From Viola odorata (taxonomy: Eukaryota; Streptophyta; Magnoliopsida; Malpighiales; Violaceae): 64,000 bases of DNA. Both the position numbers and the translations under genes were made by a program. The stretch covers positions 36,601,917-36,665,916 of the forward strand of contig OY829544.1 in the NCBI GenBank assembly GCA_963691705.1, given 5' to 3'. The notes beneath the pieces were generated by a model that had not been told where the DNA came from, did not search any database, and saw nothing but the letters and a program-made list of their open reading frames with translations. Positions within the stretch are counted from its first letter, which is position 1. The number at the start of each line of letters is the position of its first letter. Positions 11,170 through 28,947 of this stretch are shown piece by piece.

Positions 11170-12504
11170 GAAACTTTATATATATATTTGTAGTTGGAAT
11201 ATGGGTTTTCGTTAAACACTAAAATGATGTGTTTTTGTTCAAAACGACGTCGTTTTGAAAGAAAATATAAGGAAATAAAGATGTTTTTTCATTTCTTAGT
11301 TTTATTATAGGGAATTTATATGTTTTTATTTTCTTTCAAGTGGTTTATTGGAATTGAAATTGTGTTATAATGATAATAATATATTTTTTTAAATGATAAT
11401 ATTATTGTTAATTATATTAATAGTTAGATAGCTAAGTTTTTAACAACATATCAATAATAAGAGTTTGTCATGAATTTATAAATGAAACTCTTATAATATA
11501 TTTTTTTCTATTGACAAGATTCGAATTTGAACCATATTTAATTTATTAAAAAACAATAAATTAATATTTTTAAAAATCACGCTATATATCATTAATTGTC
11601 ATTAAATATTACAAGAATATAAGTTACATTTCTCGATTTATTCATAACGTTATTTATCAAGAATAATAACTTGTGGAAGCCAAAGTTAGTTTTTAAGTTT
11701 TTGTACGATGTGTCAAGATTAATATCATCTTTCAATTAACTATTTTCAATTGATCTACAGTCTAATAATAAAACCACGACTCCTTGAGAGTTTTTTCTCT
11801 CTTAATTAAATATCTTATTATTATTTTTTAAATCCAATTATACAAAACACATGTTTCATTTGATACTTTTTACGACTTGTTTGGTTGCTCGTAATGAACC
11901 ACAAGAAATGTGAATGGATACAATGGAAGTAGGGAGTGAGAATTATGAAGTATGTCTTAGTGTGTTTAGTATCCTACCACTAGAAATGAGAATAAAAAAG
12001 TTTGAATGACTCGTTATTTTGACTTGGTATGAATGACAAAGATTGTGAAAATGAAAGTAAATTTCTATTTTACTTTTTATTTGCATGGAATCATTATTAT
12101 ATATATTTAATAATAAAATTCATTGATTATATTATTGAACAATTTATATATAAATTTATTGAATAAAATATAAATATTAAATTTCACATGAAAATATCAG
12201 TCAAGTATTGTATAAAAAGTCATTAAATTAATTATAAATTAAAAAATTATTAGCTAACTATTACAAACAAATAATTAAATTTTTTTATATTTTAAATCTT
12301 ACTTCATAAAAAGTTAATAAATAATGAGATTTATCCTTTAGTCACACTTGGTGTTTGTGAAATTAAACTATTTACACCTTTTTGTATCCAATTTAAAATA
12401 TATACCATTTATTTTGTAGAGATAAATAAAAAAAATTTAAAAAAATAAAAAGTATAAAGAAATGAAGGCTAGCCCAGCCCAGCCCAGCCAACACAAAAGG
12501 AAAA

Positions 12505-12562
12505 ATAATTTGAACCCCTTCCCTTTAGTGAGGGAATTTAACATTTTGCCACTAAGCCAAAG
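12505..12562 (-). other. tRNA-like module 2 in second hAT-type element
   Basis: On the minus strand TTTGGCTTAGTGG (12549-12561) fits the A-box consensus very well and is followed by GGTTCAAATT (12507-12516), a weakened B box. Position and orientation relative to the element's right end match the module at 2577-2644. Confidence 0.5.
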
Positions 12563-12814
12563 TGTTAACTTGATATAAATATGCATATACAAATATTTAT
12601 ATATATAAATGTATATAAAAATTTCCGGTTCTCCTGGTTCTACGGTTCGGTTTATGGGTTTTGACAGTGGCAGAACCGGACAGAACCGTAAATTTCCGGT
12701 TCTTCTTAGGACAAAACCGGACTGAACCGAAACTTTTCAGTTCGGTCCGGTTCGGTGCAAAATGCTCCGGTTCAGGTTCGGTTTCCGGTTCAGTCTGGTT
12801 TTTGTACACCCCTA

Positions 12815-13172
12815 CTCAAGCCACAATAATCCAAAACCAAGGAAAGTACCAAGGAGCCCCGGATGAATAAGAAGGAGTAATCTCAACTTTAACAATTATT
12901 CATAAATACAAAGCTTAGTGTAAATGTACATGAAGCTACCTATTTATACTAGGATACAAAAATGGGCATTTATGATAAGGCCCTTCAAAAACCCTACAAA
13001 GATGAACACTTTGCGTCCTTCTCGGTTGTTGGTGGTATGCCGCCAAGGGGCTAGCGGCATACCGCTAGTTTCGGCCACAAATCACCCAAAATTGCCATCT
13101 TCCTAGCGGCACTGTTTTGATAGTTGGCTCGTCGCATGTGTGGGGAAAGTGAGGCTAGGCGTGATCGTATCA
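12815..13172 (-). repeat. 3' LTR (5' portion) of minus-strand LTR element M
   Basis: Reading on the minus strand, the LTR starts TGATACGATCACGCC at 13172, directly after the polypurine tract GAAGGAAAAGGTGA (13173-13186). It carries TATAAATA near 12941-12948, then is split by the hAT-type insertion at 12814. Only a short stretch beyond the insertion (about 10815-10843) still matches the sister LTR. Confidence 0.7.
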
Positions 13173-14713
13173 TCACCTTTTCCTTCAAAAGGATTCACCC
13201 TTGAATCCATAGCCTTAATTTCTATCTATCTATCTATTACATTCTTAATTATTAATTACACAAATTAATCTACCCACTATTAATTATAGGAATTAATCAA
13301 TTCGCTATTAATTACAAAGATGAGTCAATTAAAATATAAGTTAAGCTCGGTGAGATCGTATCATCACATTTTCCTTCGAAAGGATTCGCCCTCGAATCCA
13401 TGGCTTTAGTTTTCTATTTATTTATACCTATAAAATAAACAAACTATATATATATACACGTTAGTGTAAACAAACACTCATCTCACGTGTTTGCGCTCGT
13501 GTTTAACTCTCTGTCACTCATTTTTTCTCCCAACTTTTTCTTCCTTTTTTTTTTATAAAAAAAAAGGTGTTTTGGTGGGAAAGTTGCTGCAACTTCAGCT
13601 GGTCTCCTTGCTCAAACGAGAAAGTGCAGGTTGGCTTTTGGAGAGGACTTTTGGTTTACACAAGATGGGTAATGTTTGGGGAAGAGAGTATGAGTACGCG
13701 AGGGTTTTAAGGAAAAGTGAGGAGTGACAGCTGCTGATTTGACTCAATTTAAAATAGATTAAACTGAAATCTAAACACAAACTTGACAGCTGAATTGGAG
13801 AAAAATGGATTAACAAGACACAAACTCAAGAACACATGAAGAACATGAAGAACACTATGAATGTTCTTGACAGACTCTAGATACTGACTCGAAACAAAGA
13901 GCAAATGAAGGCTAAAAATTACGAAACTTAACCGACATACTCCTAAGATATGGATCTACAACTTTCATGAAAGGAAGATAGGACGATTCCTACAGGAAAA
14001 CACTGAAAACAGACTCAAACACAGAAACTATTTTTCTCGGATAAAATCTGCACACCTTTCTTATGCGATAAAAAAGTATGTAAATTTCACCAAAATTGTA
14101 GTCGACTTAAAAACAAAAGTTGTTCCACACAGATTGAAGTTTATGCATGTAAAATTTCAGAATTTTCAGGGTGGTACAACTCACAGAAAATAGAAAGAAA
14201 ACATACACAAACAAGCTAATTTTCGGACATGAAATCAGACACAAGATGAACGGCTCTTGGCACTTTTGATTTTGGTAGTTTCAGACAAAAAATTGACTCT
14301 TTTGGAAAGAGAAACAGACAGGACGAACAACACTATGGGGTTTTACCAAGATTTCACCGAGGGATAAGGGATGAGACTCGGTTCTATGGATGACAAACAA
14401 CACAAAAGAGGATCTTACCAAGATTTCGTCGAGGGCCAATAAATTGAGACTCGGTCCTATGGATGGTAAAACAACTCAGTGGGGGTGTTTATCAAGATGT
14501 CGCCGAGGGCCAAAGGTTTGAGACTCAGTTCTATGGATGATAAAACAACTCAAGAACACCTTAGAACACAAAACGAACCAGACTGCCTCGGTCGGCGATT
14601 TTGTCTTGTTCGTGTTGTGGTCGGATGGCATTCATGATGAATGACCCAACACAATAACTCAAGAAAAATGAAAACACAAACAAACCCGCGAGAGTAGAAG
14701 CTTCGTTACCACA
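13173..14713 (-). mobile_element. Internal region of non-autonomous LTR element M
   Basis: About 1.54 kb lies between the two M LTRs. Its 5' end (14713 downward) has TGGTAACGAAGCTTCTAC, a degenerate primer-binding site. Its 3' end has the polypurine tract. A second copy of the tract plus LTR start (GGAAAATGTGATGATACGATC) lies at 13350-13385, so the 3' end of the element is partly duplicated. I find no gag or pol reading frame, so M is non-autonomous. Confidence 0.65.
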
Positions 14714-15262
14714 TGACGCAATCCGACCTCCTTTTACAGAGATCTGAAGCGTGATACAAATGGAGGATCTAGCTCTAGAGTTTGTTACACGAAACAACAA
14801 GAAAATACAAGAGGAAATATGGAGGAAACTTACATGATGGGGACGGACGTAGCGGAAATTAAAGATAAGTAGGATTCTTGTTCTTTTTACTTGACTCAAG
14901 CCACGACAATCTAAAACCAAGGCAAGTACCAAGGAGCCCTGGATGAATAAGAAGGAGTAATCTCAACTTTAATAATTATTCATCAATACAAATCTTAGTG
15001 TAAATGTACATGAAGCTACCTATTTATACTAGGTTACAAAAATGGGCATTTATGACAAGTTTGCCCTTAAAAAACCCTACAAAGATGAACACTTCGCGTC
15101 CTTCTTGGTTGTTGGTCGTATGCTGCCAAAGGGCTAGCGGTGTATCGCTAGCTTCGGCCACAAATCACCCAAAATTGCCATCTTCCTAGCGGTATGCCGC
15201 TAGGCACTATTTTGATTGTTGGCTTGTCTCACGTGCGGGGAAAGTGAGGCTAGGTGTGATCG
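14714..15262 (-). repeat. 5' LTR of element M, lacking its first 5 bases
   Basis: A 549-bp LTR on the minus strand ending GCGTCA at 14714, with TATAAATA at 15021-15028. Compared with the sister LTR, the initial TGATA is missing at the junction with 15263. Contains the empty target site (14895-14902) of the hAT-type insertion found in the other LTR. Confidence 0.7.
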
Positions 15263-15487
15263 AATTAGGTTTGGTTTATGAGCAGAGATTTGAGAGGGTA
15301 AGGAGGTAAGATTATTAGAGAGTTGTGGGAAACATGAGCGAAACACGTGAGGGAGAGACTAACATTTGTTATATAGCTCTTGTGCTCTTTTGTAGGTACT
15401 TGTGCTTAAATCTCCATCTCCCATTTCGGCATTTCACACCATCCACGACTTAGATTCGAGGACGAATCTTCTCAAAGGGGGATGAGA
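15263..15487 (+). mobile_element. 3' tail of internal region of LTR element A
   Basis: Closely similar to 17320-17547 (GGTTTGGTTTATG, then GTGAGGGAGAGACTAAC) and ends in the polypurine tract AAAGGGGGATGAGA directly before the LTR at 15488. Confidence 0.75.
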
Positions 15488-16289
15488 TGATACGAGTATG
15501 GACCCACCCGTGCCCGCACGCATCGCACGCGAAAGACCTCCTGCGTGGCCTATCTTCCTCGCACGGACCCCACGGGTTGGCAAGCCAAACCATGAGCTCA
15601 TCTGCGCTAAAACCTTAGCAAGCCATGAGCGCTTCCGCCTAGCCCATGAGCTTCCATGCCTATCCCTCCCAACACATGAGTACCACCACCTACCTCCATG
15701 AGCTCGTCCGCCTACGCCAAGTCGTCCATCTAGGGCAAGCCGTGAGCCTAAGCCCACCTTCAAGCTCGCCAAGGCCAAGCGTTCAAAGACCCTTTGTTAA
15801 GGGTAGTTAGGGGTTTTCCTATGTAATAAATGTAGGGTATAAATAGAAGGAGATAGCCTCTTTTATACCTTGTCTTTGATTTGAATGTATTTCATTCAAG
15901 ACCATTTAGCTTAGGAATTAGGGTTAGGGTTCCTTAAGAGTCGCACTTCATCTTCTCCAGTTGGGTTGTTCATTTGTATTCAAGTAAGGGTTGGTCGTTG
16001 ATTGAGAGATCCTTCTTTACTTTGTAAAAAGATTGCCTAACCAAGTAGTTAGGAGGGTTTGTTGGGTATTGAAGTTCCATACTTGTTTTCCATCAATACA
16101 CTTTCCTTTTCATCCATTATTTCCGCTGCACCTTTCCGCATCTCCTTGCTTGCGACGTTATCCTCTCTATTAATCATCTACAAACGATTTCATCCATACA
16201 TCCATCTGAGTACACCAACCTCTCACCGGGGACTCCATTCCTCCAAACAACTTGCGGTTTCCTCTTCAAACGGATCCGAGAAATTATCA
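15488..16289 (+). repeat. LTR copy B, shared by two element bodies
   Basis: An 802-bp LTR with TGATA...TATCA termini, a polypurine tract on its left and TGGTAGCGGAGC on its right, so it acts as 3' LTR of the left body and 5' LTR of the right body. TATAAATAG at about 15838-15846 gives its orientation. Confidence 0.85.
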
Positions 16290-17547
16290 TGTGGTAGCGG
16301 AGCTTTTGGCGTCCTCTAACTTGGTTTTCCCCTGATTTTTCTTCATTCCTATGGTCGAAATCTTCTACCCTAGCTTTGGTTTTCATTTGGGATCATTTGA
16401 ACCATTTTTCAAAAATTGGGGTGTTCATCAAAAAATTTATCTTCATGTGATTTAATCTTGCCTAAACACAATTTTTGAATTGTTTGGTGTTTGTTACCAT
16501 CTTAATCAATTAAATCTTCATTTTCCTTGAGAGTACTAATTGATTTTCTCGTTGGTGTTCACTTACTCTTAATATGAGCCATGTGAGCCATGTGAGCTAT
16601 GTGGTCTTTCTTTGTTTTCTAGCATAGTTGTCATCCACCTTACTTGGCTCCAAGCTGGCCATATCTCTCATTGGGAGCCAAGTATTTCAACTTGCTCACC
16701 ACTCCAAGATTACACCTCACTTGACACCTCATTGCACAATCACTTGCCACCTCACTTATTTGTGCCACATCACCTCTACTTGCCACATCATCATATTTTG
16801 GCATTTAGTGAAAAATATATCTTGATTATAAACTACTTGTCATACACTTTTCACTTCAAAATACTTGTCATACACATTTATTTTAAGACTCTTGCACTCA
16901 TTTACAAAAAGAAAAGAGAAGACGTTCAACAAAAAAAAAACAAAAAACAAAAAGAAAAGAAAAGAAGAACGTCTACCCTTACAAAAGAAAACAAAGGGGT
17001 AAGTCAAGCAAGAACCTTACTTGTGTATGTAGGTTTTGTAAGTTTGGTAGTTTCATACAAGGTGCACATTTGTTCAATTTTTTCCATTTTCAAACTTTCG
17101 GCTTTCCCTTTTCTTTTCACCTTTCCTTTTCGTTTCTTCTTGTGTAGCTTGTGTATTGGTGTCTTCTTCCTTGTTTCCGCACATTCATTCCACTCTAAGC
17201 CATTTTAGTGTTCATACATCAAGCATCTGTTCCTTGATCACTAATTCGGCTTTCCTTACCTTTCTTTCTTGCCATTGTTTTCTTTGCATTCCTTGTGCTT
17301 TCTTTGATTCTTAGAGTCTTGCTAGCTTAAGGTTTGGTTTATGTTTGGATATAAGAGTGAGAAAGGTTGTGAGAATATTAGAGAGTTGTGTGAAACACGA
17401 GTGAAATATGTGAGGGAGAGACTAACCCTTTTTTCTAGTTGAATTGTGTTTGTTCTTTGTGTAGGTACCGTTACCATTTCCCATTTTGGCATTTCACACC
17501 ATCCACGACTTAGATTCGAGGACAAATCTCCTCAAAGGGGGATGAGA
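16290..17547 (+). mobile_element. Internal region of non-autonomous LTR element B-C
   Basis: A 1258-bp internal region between LTRs B and C, starting with a primer-binding site and ending in AAGGGGGATGAGA. It includes pyrimidine-rich stretches and one long but low-complexity open frame (16612-17208). No gag, protease, RT or integrase motif is present, so this is a TRIM/LARD-like non-autonomous element. Confidence 0.75.
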
Positions 17548-18178
17548 TGATACAAGTGTGGACCCACCCGTGCCCGCACGCGAAAGACCTCCCACGTGGC
17601 CTATCTTCCTCGCACGGACCCCACGGGTTGGCCTGCCAAACCATGAGCCCGTCCGCGCCAAAACCCTAGCAAGCCATGAGCGCTTCCGCATAGCCCATGC
17701 GCTTGCTTGCCTAGCCCTCATGGCCCACCTCCAAGCCCGCCAAGACCAAGCCTCCCAAGGCCCTTTGTCCAAGGGTATTTAGGGGTTTTCCCATGTAATA
17801 AATGTAGGGTATAAATAGAAGGAGATAGCCTCTTTTATACTTTGTTTTTGATTTTTGAGTTAATCTCCTTCAAGACCAATTAGTTAAGCTTAGTGATTAG
17901 GGTTCTTAAAACCGGTCTTTGTTCATCTTGTCTAAACTTATTGGATTGATCATTTCATGATCAAGTAAGGATAAGCTCAATTAGAGATCCTTGTAGTTAC
18001 TTGATTACAAGTTCAATATATTGTCTTTCCTATACACATCTCCACGATGTCTTAAAACTTCAAAATACACCCATTTTCGTCCATCAATTCGACTTACACA
18101 AATGTTTATCTCCTCTCAAAGAAGACTAGATCCATTCCTCTAAATAATTTGCGGTTTCCTGGATCCGAGAAGTTATCA
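17548..18178 (+). repeat. LTR copy C, shortened
   Basis: A 631-bp LTR with TGATACAAG start and GTTATCA end. Its first ~300 bp follow copies A and B, but the 3' half has diverged and lost about 170 bp. The flank after it (AGTAA) does not match the flank before copy A (CCATG). Confidence 0.8.
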
Positions 18179-18890
18179 AGTAAATGATAATATATTTATT
18201 CTGAATTTGCAAAACATAGACACATTAGACAATTCCATTTGGTAGGATTAGTCTATTATTGCATAAGGCATCTATTTTCTGGCTCTTCTTATCTTCTTTT
18301 TCTTTTTTGTGATGTCATATACCTTTCTTACCCTTTTTTTCCCCCATCACTAGACACCAAATCCTAACAGGATTAGCAGCATAATGCCACATAATCTACT
18401 GGTTCCCATCTAAAATCTTTGAAATGTCAATCTAAATCCGGAACTGTACCTGTCAACTATCTACTAATTCTTGAAATTCTTTATAACCTTTAACTGAATG
18501 CTGAAGCTGGTATCAAAAAAAAGATAGCAACTTAAGTCGAAGAAGTAATGCCAAGACAACAACGAGGAAGTTAATTCCAATTTACTGCACAACAAGAAGC
18601 AGAAATTAACAACGAAACCTGTTTCATCTTGAGTCAGAAAGCATAAGCCTGTAACCATCAACATGAATCTCAATCCCAAATTTGTTGTGGTCGACGGTAC
18701 AAGATGAAACAGGTTTCTTTGTTGTGGTCGACGGTACAAGCATGCACATCCTTTAGACGACGACAAAAAATGATGAAATGACAAGTAGGGTAAACGCGTA
18801 GCAACTTATGGAGTAATGTACCATTTAGAATCACAAGTATCTAAACATTACCAGATATGGGAAAAGTAGGGAAAGTATAGGAACTGATAG
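18179..18890. other. Spacer downstream of the PPR gene
   Basis: AT-rich intergenic DNA likely to include the PPR 3' UTR. One small feature: GTTGTGGTCGACGGTACAAG occurs twice, at 18684-18703 and 18721-18740, 37 bp apart. No gene is seen. Confidence 0.5.
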
Positions 18891-20720
18891 TCACCAAAAA
18901 TCATTGCATGAGCAGCTTCCATCCTTGAAATGATGATATCTAGTCGCATCTCTAACCACAATCTCTCTCTGCACAATACTGCTAAGGAACTTGAAATATG
19001 TATGACAATCTCCACAAACACGGAGATTTTTCACTATCCGTAAAACTGTTCCTGGAACAGCCTTAAGCAGTCCATAAGCCACTGCCAATCTCTCACTATG
19101 CCAGAAAAGTTGCCTCTCCTTCTCGTGCTCTTCCATATCATGTAAAACAAAGCTAGTATCAGGGACATAACCCCTTCTCCTCATCTCTCCATCCAACTCA
19201 TTGAGAAAACCAAACAGTTCATCCTTCAACGGATGACATGTCTCCCCAGCATGGAATACTTGGCTTTCCTTGCCGAGGTCGATGGAGCTATAACCTGGTT
19301 GCTTTTTAACTTCCATAACTGTCATCAACTTCCTCACCTTTGACATACTCTTCCACACGCCAGCGCTGGCATAGACATTAGATAACAGTATATAAGTTGA
19401 AGGATCTTCCAGGCGCAGGCTTAAAAGATGATTGGCGATCCTAAGTCCCATTTCTTTATTTCCATGTTGTTTACAAGCACTCAATAAAGCTGCCCAGGTG
19501 GGTTCATCAGGCTGAAACGGCATTGTCTTGATCACATTCTCTGCCTCCTGAAGGTGCCCGGATCGACTAAGAAGGTCCAACAAACATGTGAAATGTTGCA
19601 ACGAGGGACTAACCCTGTAATCCTCAATCATTGATTTAAAAATTTCTCTCCCTTTATCAACCAACCCAGCATGGCTGCAAGCATAAATCAATCCCACAAA
19701 AGTCACTTCATTTGGCTTTACACCGGCTAAAACCATCTCGTCGTACAAATCCAATGCTTCCTTTGCTCTTCCATGCTGAGCAGCCCCAACTATTACAGAT
19801 GTCCAAGAAACAACATCTCTCCTAGTCATCCTACAAAAAATGTTCTTGGCTGCTAAAATATCACTACATTTTGCATACATGTCCACAAGTGCATTGTTTA
19901 TGAACAAGCAAGATTCAAAACCAAGTCCTATAACTAAACAATGAACTTGTTTTCCAAGCTCCAATACAGCTAAATTAGCACAAGCACCAACTACACTCGA
20001 AAGAACCAGTGGATCCACTATATCAACCCCTTCTCTTCTCATATCAATAAAAATAAGGCACCCATCAATCCCATTCCCACTTTGAACTAAACCAGATATC
20101 AAAGCAGTCCAAGCATACAAATTTCTAACTGGGGCCTTGTACAACATCTCCAAAGCTTCCTTCTTTAAGCCAGTCCTAGCATACCCAGAAATCATTGCAG
20201 TCCAAGAAATCGAACTTTTAACCATAATCGAATCGAAAACTGAGCGAGCAATGTTGGGTAGTCCGCACTTCGCATACATATCAACTAAAGAGGACTTTAC
20301 AACATCATCATCATTATATGGCGACGAAACAAATTGAGCATGGACTTGCTTGCCTTGCCTAGTAAGACATAAGCCAGCACATGCCTTAGCTAAAGTCGCA
20401 TACACAAAATGGTCAGGTTGTAAATTATCCCGAGTGAACATGGAAGGGAAAATGGAAAGAGTCTTGTTGGGGACGTTGGCTTGGTTGTATGCAGTGAGAA
20501 TTGAAGCCCAGGAGACAAGGTCTCTTTGAGGCATTTCGTCGAACATGTAACGCGCGTCTTGAAAAAGGCCGCATTTGCCATACACATCGAGAAGAGTGTT
20601 GGGCAAAGGTTGGTGTCTGATTAGACCGAATTTTATGATTTGGGCATGGAGTTTTCTGGTGGATAAAGAGTTCTTGGTGGCGAGTTTGAGTTGTAGCTGA
20701 AGATGGTAAAGGATTTGCAT
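18891..20720 (-). CDS. PLS-class DYW pentatricopeptide repeat protein (MEF35-like)
   Basis: Intronless 609-residue protein. Roughly residues 20-470 are PPR repeats of the P-L-S type (recurring NTLLDVYGKCG, SSLVDMYAKCG, NALVDMYAKC and VVSWTSVI blocks). E and E+ motifs follow, then a PG box (KKQPGYSSIDL), and the DYW cytidine-deaminase-like domain. Zinc-binding residues are in place: HSE at 541-543 and CGDCH at 569-573, plus the second cluster HH...CSC (596-605). The protein ends in DFW instead of the usual DYW. Family knowledge: such proteins bind organelle RNA in a sequence-specific way and convert C to U at defined sites. Targeting is likely mitochondrial, but the N-terminus is short and not decisive. 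Neighbour order suggests the Arabidopsis At4g14050 (MEF35) counterpart; that protein is about the same length. No frame damage. Confidence 0.93.
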   Translation of the reverse strand: MQILYHLQLQLKLATKNSLSTRKLHAQIIKFGLIRHQPLPNTLLDVYGKCGLFQDARYMFDEMPQRDLVSWASILTAYNQANVPNKTLSIFPSMFTRDNLQPDHFVYATLAKACAGLCLTRQGKQVHAQFVSSPYNDDDVVKSSLVDMYAKCGLPNIARSVFDSIMVKSSISWTAMISGYARTGLKKEALEMLYKAPVRNLYAWTALISGLVQSGNGIDGCLIFIDMRREGVDIVDPLVLSSVVGACANLAVLELGKQVHCLVIGLGFESCLFINNALVDMYAKCSDILAAKNIFCRMTRRDVVSWTSVIVGAAQHGRAKEALDLYDEMVLAGVKPNEVTFVGLIYACSHAGLVDKGREIFKSMIEDYRVSPSLQHFTCLLDLLSRSGHLQEAENVIKTMPFQPDEPTWAALLSACKQHGNKEMGLRIANHLLSLRLEDPSTYILLSNVYASAGVWKSMSKVRKLMTVMEVKKQPGYSSIDLGKESQVFHAGETCHPLKDELFGFLNELDGEMRRRGYVPDTSFVLHDMEEHEKERQLFWHSERLAVAYGLLKAVPGTVLRIVKNLRVCGDCHTYFKFLSSIVQREIVVRDATRYHHFKDGSCSCNDFW

Positions 20721-21310
20721 GCATTAAGGTGCACTTGATGTTCTTGATTTAATTTTTTATTACGTCTGTGTATGCGGAGAGGAGAAGGTTTTAATGCGAA
20801 AACTACTTAGAAAGAAGAAACAACTCATGGCTCTCACTTTCTAAATGGCAATATGAAAATTTTGTAAGATTTATTTATTCATTTTTCTGTCCTGAATTTT
20901 CTATTCTCTCGGTATCCTCTATTTAACTACTCCTTCCAAATAGAATATGTATAATAATTATATTAGAGCTGTCGTACCATCTACAAATATGAATTACTAG
21001 GAGTTATATGCAAATTTATAGATTATTACTAAAAAAATTTGGGATGTTAACCTAACATCGAATCCCATTAAAACAATCCCACGTTTTCAGTTTGAACTTT
21101 GAACCATCTCATGCTAGAAGTCAGTTTATCAAACCTCATAGTAGATTGTCCTACGCAATCACTTCCATGTTATTTATATAGCATTGTCAAATAGAATACA
21201 GAAATGTTACAATATAGAACACTTGAACTGTTGATCCTCATCGGTGCCAACTCCCGTAGGCTAAGAGATACATGCGGTTACCATCTATGACATCAGTTTT
21301 TTGACATGAA
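20721..21310. other. Spacer between PPR and AAE genes
   Basis: About 590 bp that should hold the PPR promoter/5' UTR and the 3' UTR of the acyl-ACP synthetase gene. No other gene is visible. Confidence 0.5.
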
Positions 21311-27958
<6,648 letters not shown>

Positions 27959-28244
27959 TTTGTTTGCTAGAGCAGACGAGGGGTGAGATCTTCGAGGCGA
28001 CTACTTAGTATGGAGGAGAAAGACACCAAGGAAAAATGAACAAAAATCAGAAATCAATGCTTCAATTTAATCTAATGGGCGGGTTTGGTTGTTTGCTGCT
28101 GACACTGATTGTAGGATTCAGATCCTCTAATTTTTTCATCATCATTTTAAAAAAATCTGAACCATTTAATAAAATTAGATAGAAAATTAAAAATTTATTA
28201 TTTTTATTTTTGTAAGTTGCTAACGGCAATTTTTATTCCATACG
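27959..28244. other. Upstream region of the AAE gene
   Basis: Should include the AAE 5' UTR and promoter, but I cannot pick a clear TATA box. No coding signal. Confidence 0.4.
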
Positions 28245-28947
28245 TAACTCACACGTTTTATCCTAATTAATTAATTTAAACCAAATTAACTTGAATAATT
28301 ATGAAGAGAAGAGAGCTGTCACGACGAAGAAGAAGAAGGCGACTTTGTAATGAAAGATTACGCCTCTATCCATTCTTTACTTTATTTTAAATCTAGATCA
28401 AGATCCAGATCCAGATCGATCTGGATCCAGATCCACATTTACATGGTATACTTGAACACGGCGACATGAAATTTCAGATCTGTACCAGAGGAAGGGAAGG
28501 AGTGTATCCATGATGTTTTGTAAGAGAGATTGAAGGGTGCAGTGGCTTGGATTTTGTAGAGAAGATGGAGTTTATGGAAGGAAGGAGGAGGAGAAGTGAT
28601 TGGACAGTGATGACAAAAAGATGAGTTTTTTGGAATTGAAGATTGACGACGAGAAAGGAAAGATTGATTTATTTCTAAAACTAATCTAAGGAAAAATGGT
28701 TTATAATTTGCCTTTCAAGCGAGTAGAAGCAGATCGAATATGGAGAACGGAGTAGAAGCAGAACAGTGTTGGTTCTGTTCTTCAGTCCCTCCCTTTAAAC
28801 CTTAGTTTCTATTTCCTTCCCCTTTTTAGTTGGTTTAGAATTTTAGGTAATTATTACTTTTAGTTAATTGTTAATTGGTTAGTTAGTTCATAATTATTTA
28901 AGTTAATTTAGTTTAAATTAATTAATTAGGATAAAACATGTGAGTTA
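28245..28947. repeat. Fold-back (inverted-repeat) element of about 0.7 kb
   Basis: The 61-bp arm at 28245-28305 (TAACTCACACGTTTTATCC start) is the inverted copy of 28887-28947, with about five mismatches. Between the arms lie about 580 bp that include a 20-bp perfect palindrome (28408-28427) but no reading frame. The form is that of a fold-back MITE. The outer ends beyond the arms share AACGGC, but I could not fix a target duplication. Confidence 0.7.

Larger units (their letters stand above)
10852..12814. mobile_element. Non-autonomous hAT-type transposon with TSD and paralogous empty site
   Basis: A 1963-bp element with inverted ends TAGGGGTGTA.../...TACACCCCTA, flanked by CTCAAGTC (10844-10851) and CTCAAGCC (12815-12822), an 8-bp target duplication with one mismatch. 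The same target site without insertion is seen in the sister LTR at 14895-14902 (CTTGACTCAAGCCACG), which shows the boundaries directly. Both arms are built of GGTTCGG / CCGGTTCTG-type repeats as in the element at 1875-2837. The interior (about 11170-12470) is very AT-rich with no transposase. It contains two tRNA-like modules. Confidence 0.88.

Noticed and set aside
16612..17208. 198-codon open frame in the LTR element body
   Set aside because: Low-complexity, Phe/Ser/His-rich and Lys-rich, no gag or pol motif, and it sits in pyrimidine-rich non-coding internal sequence.
28408..28427. 20-bp perfect palindrome around GATCGATC
   Set aside because: Part of a GATCCA-type simple-sequence run; palindromes arise easily there, so kept only as a note in the fold-back element.
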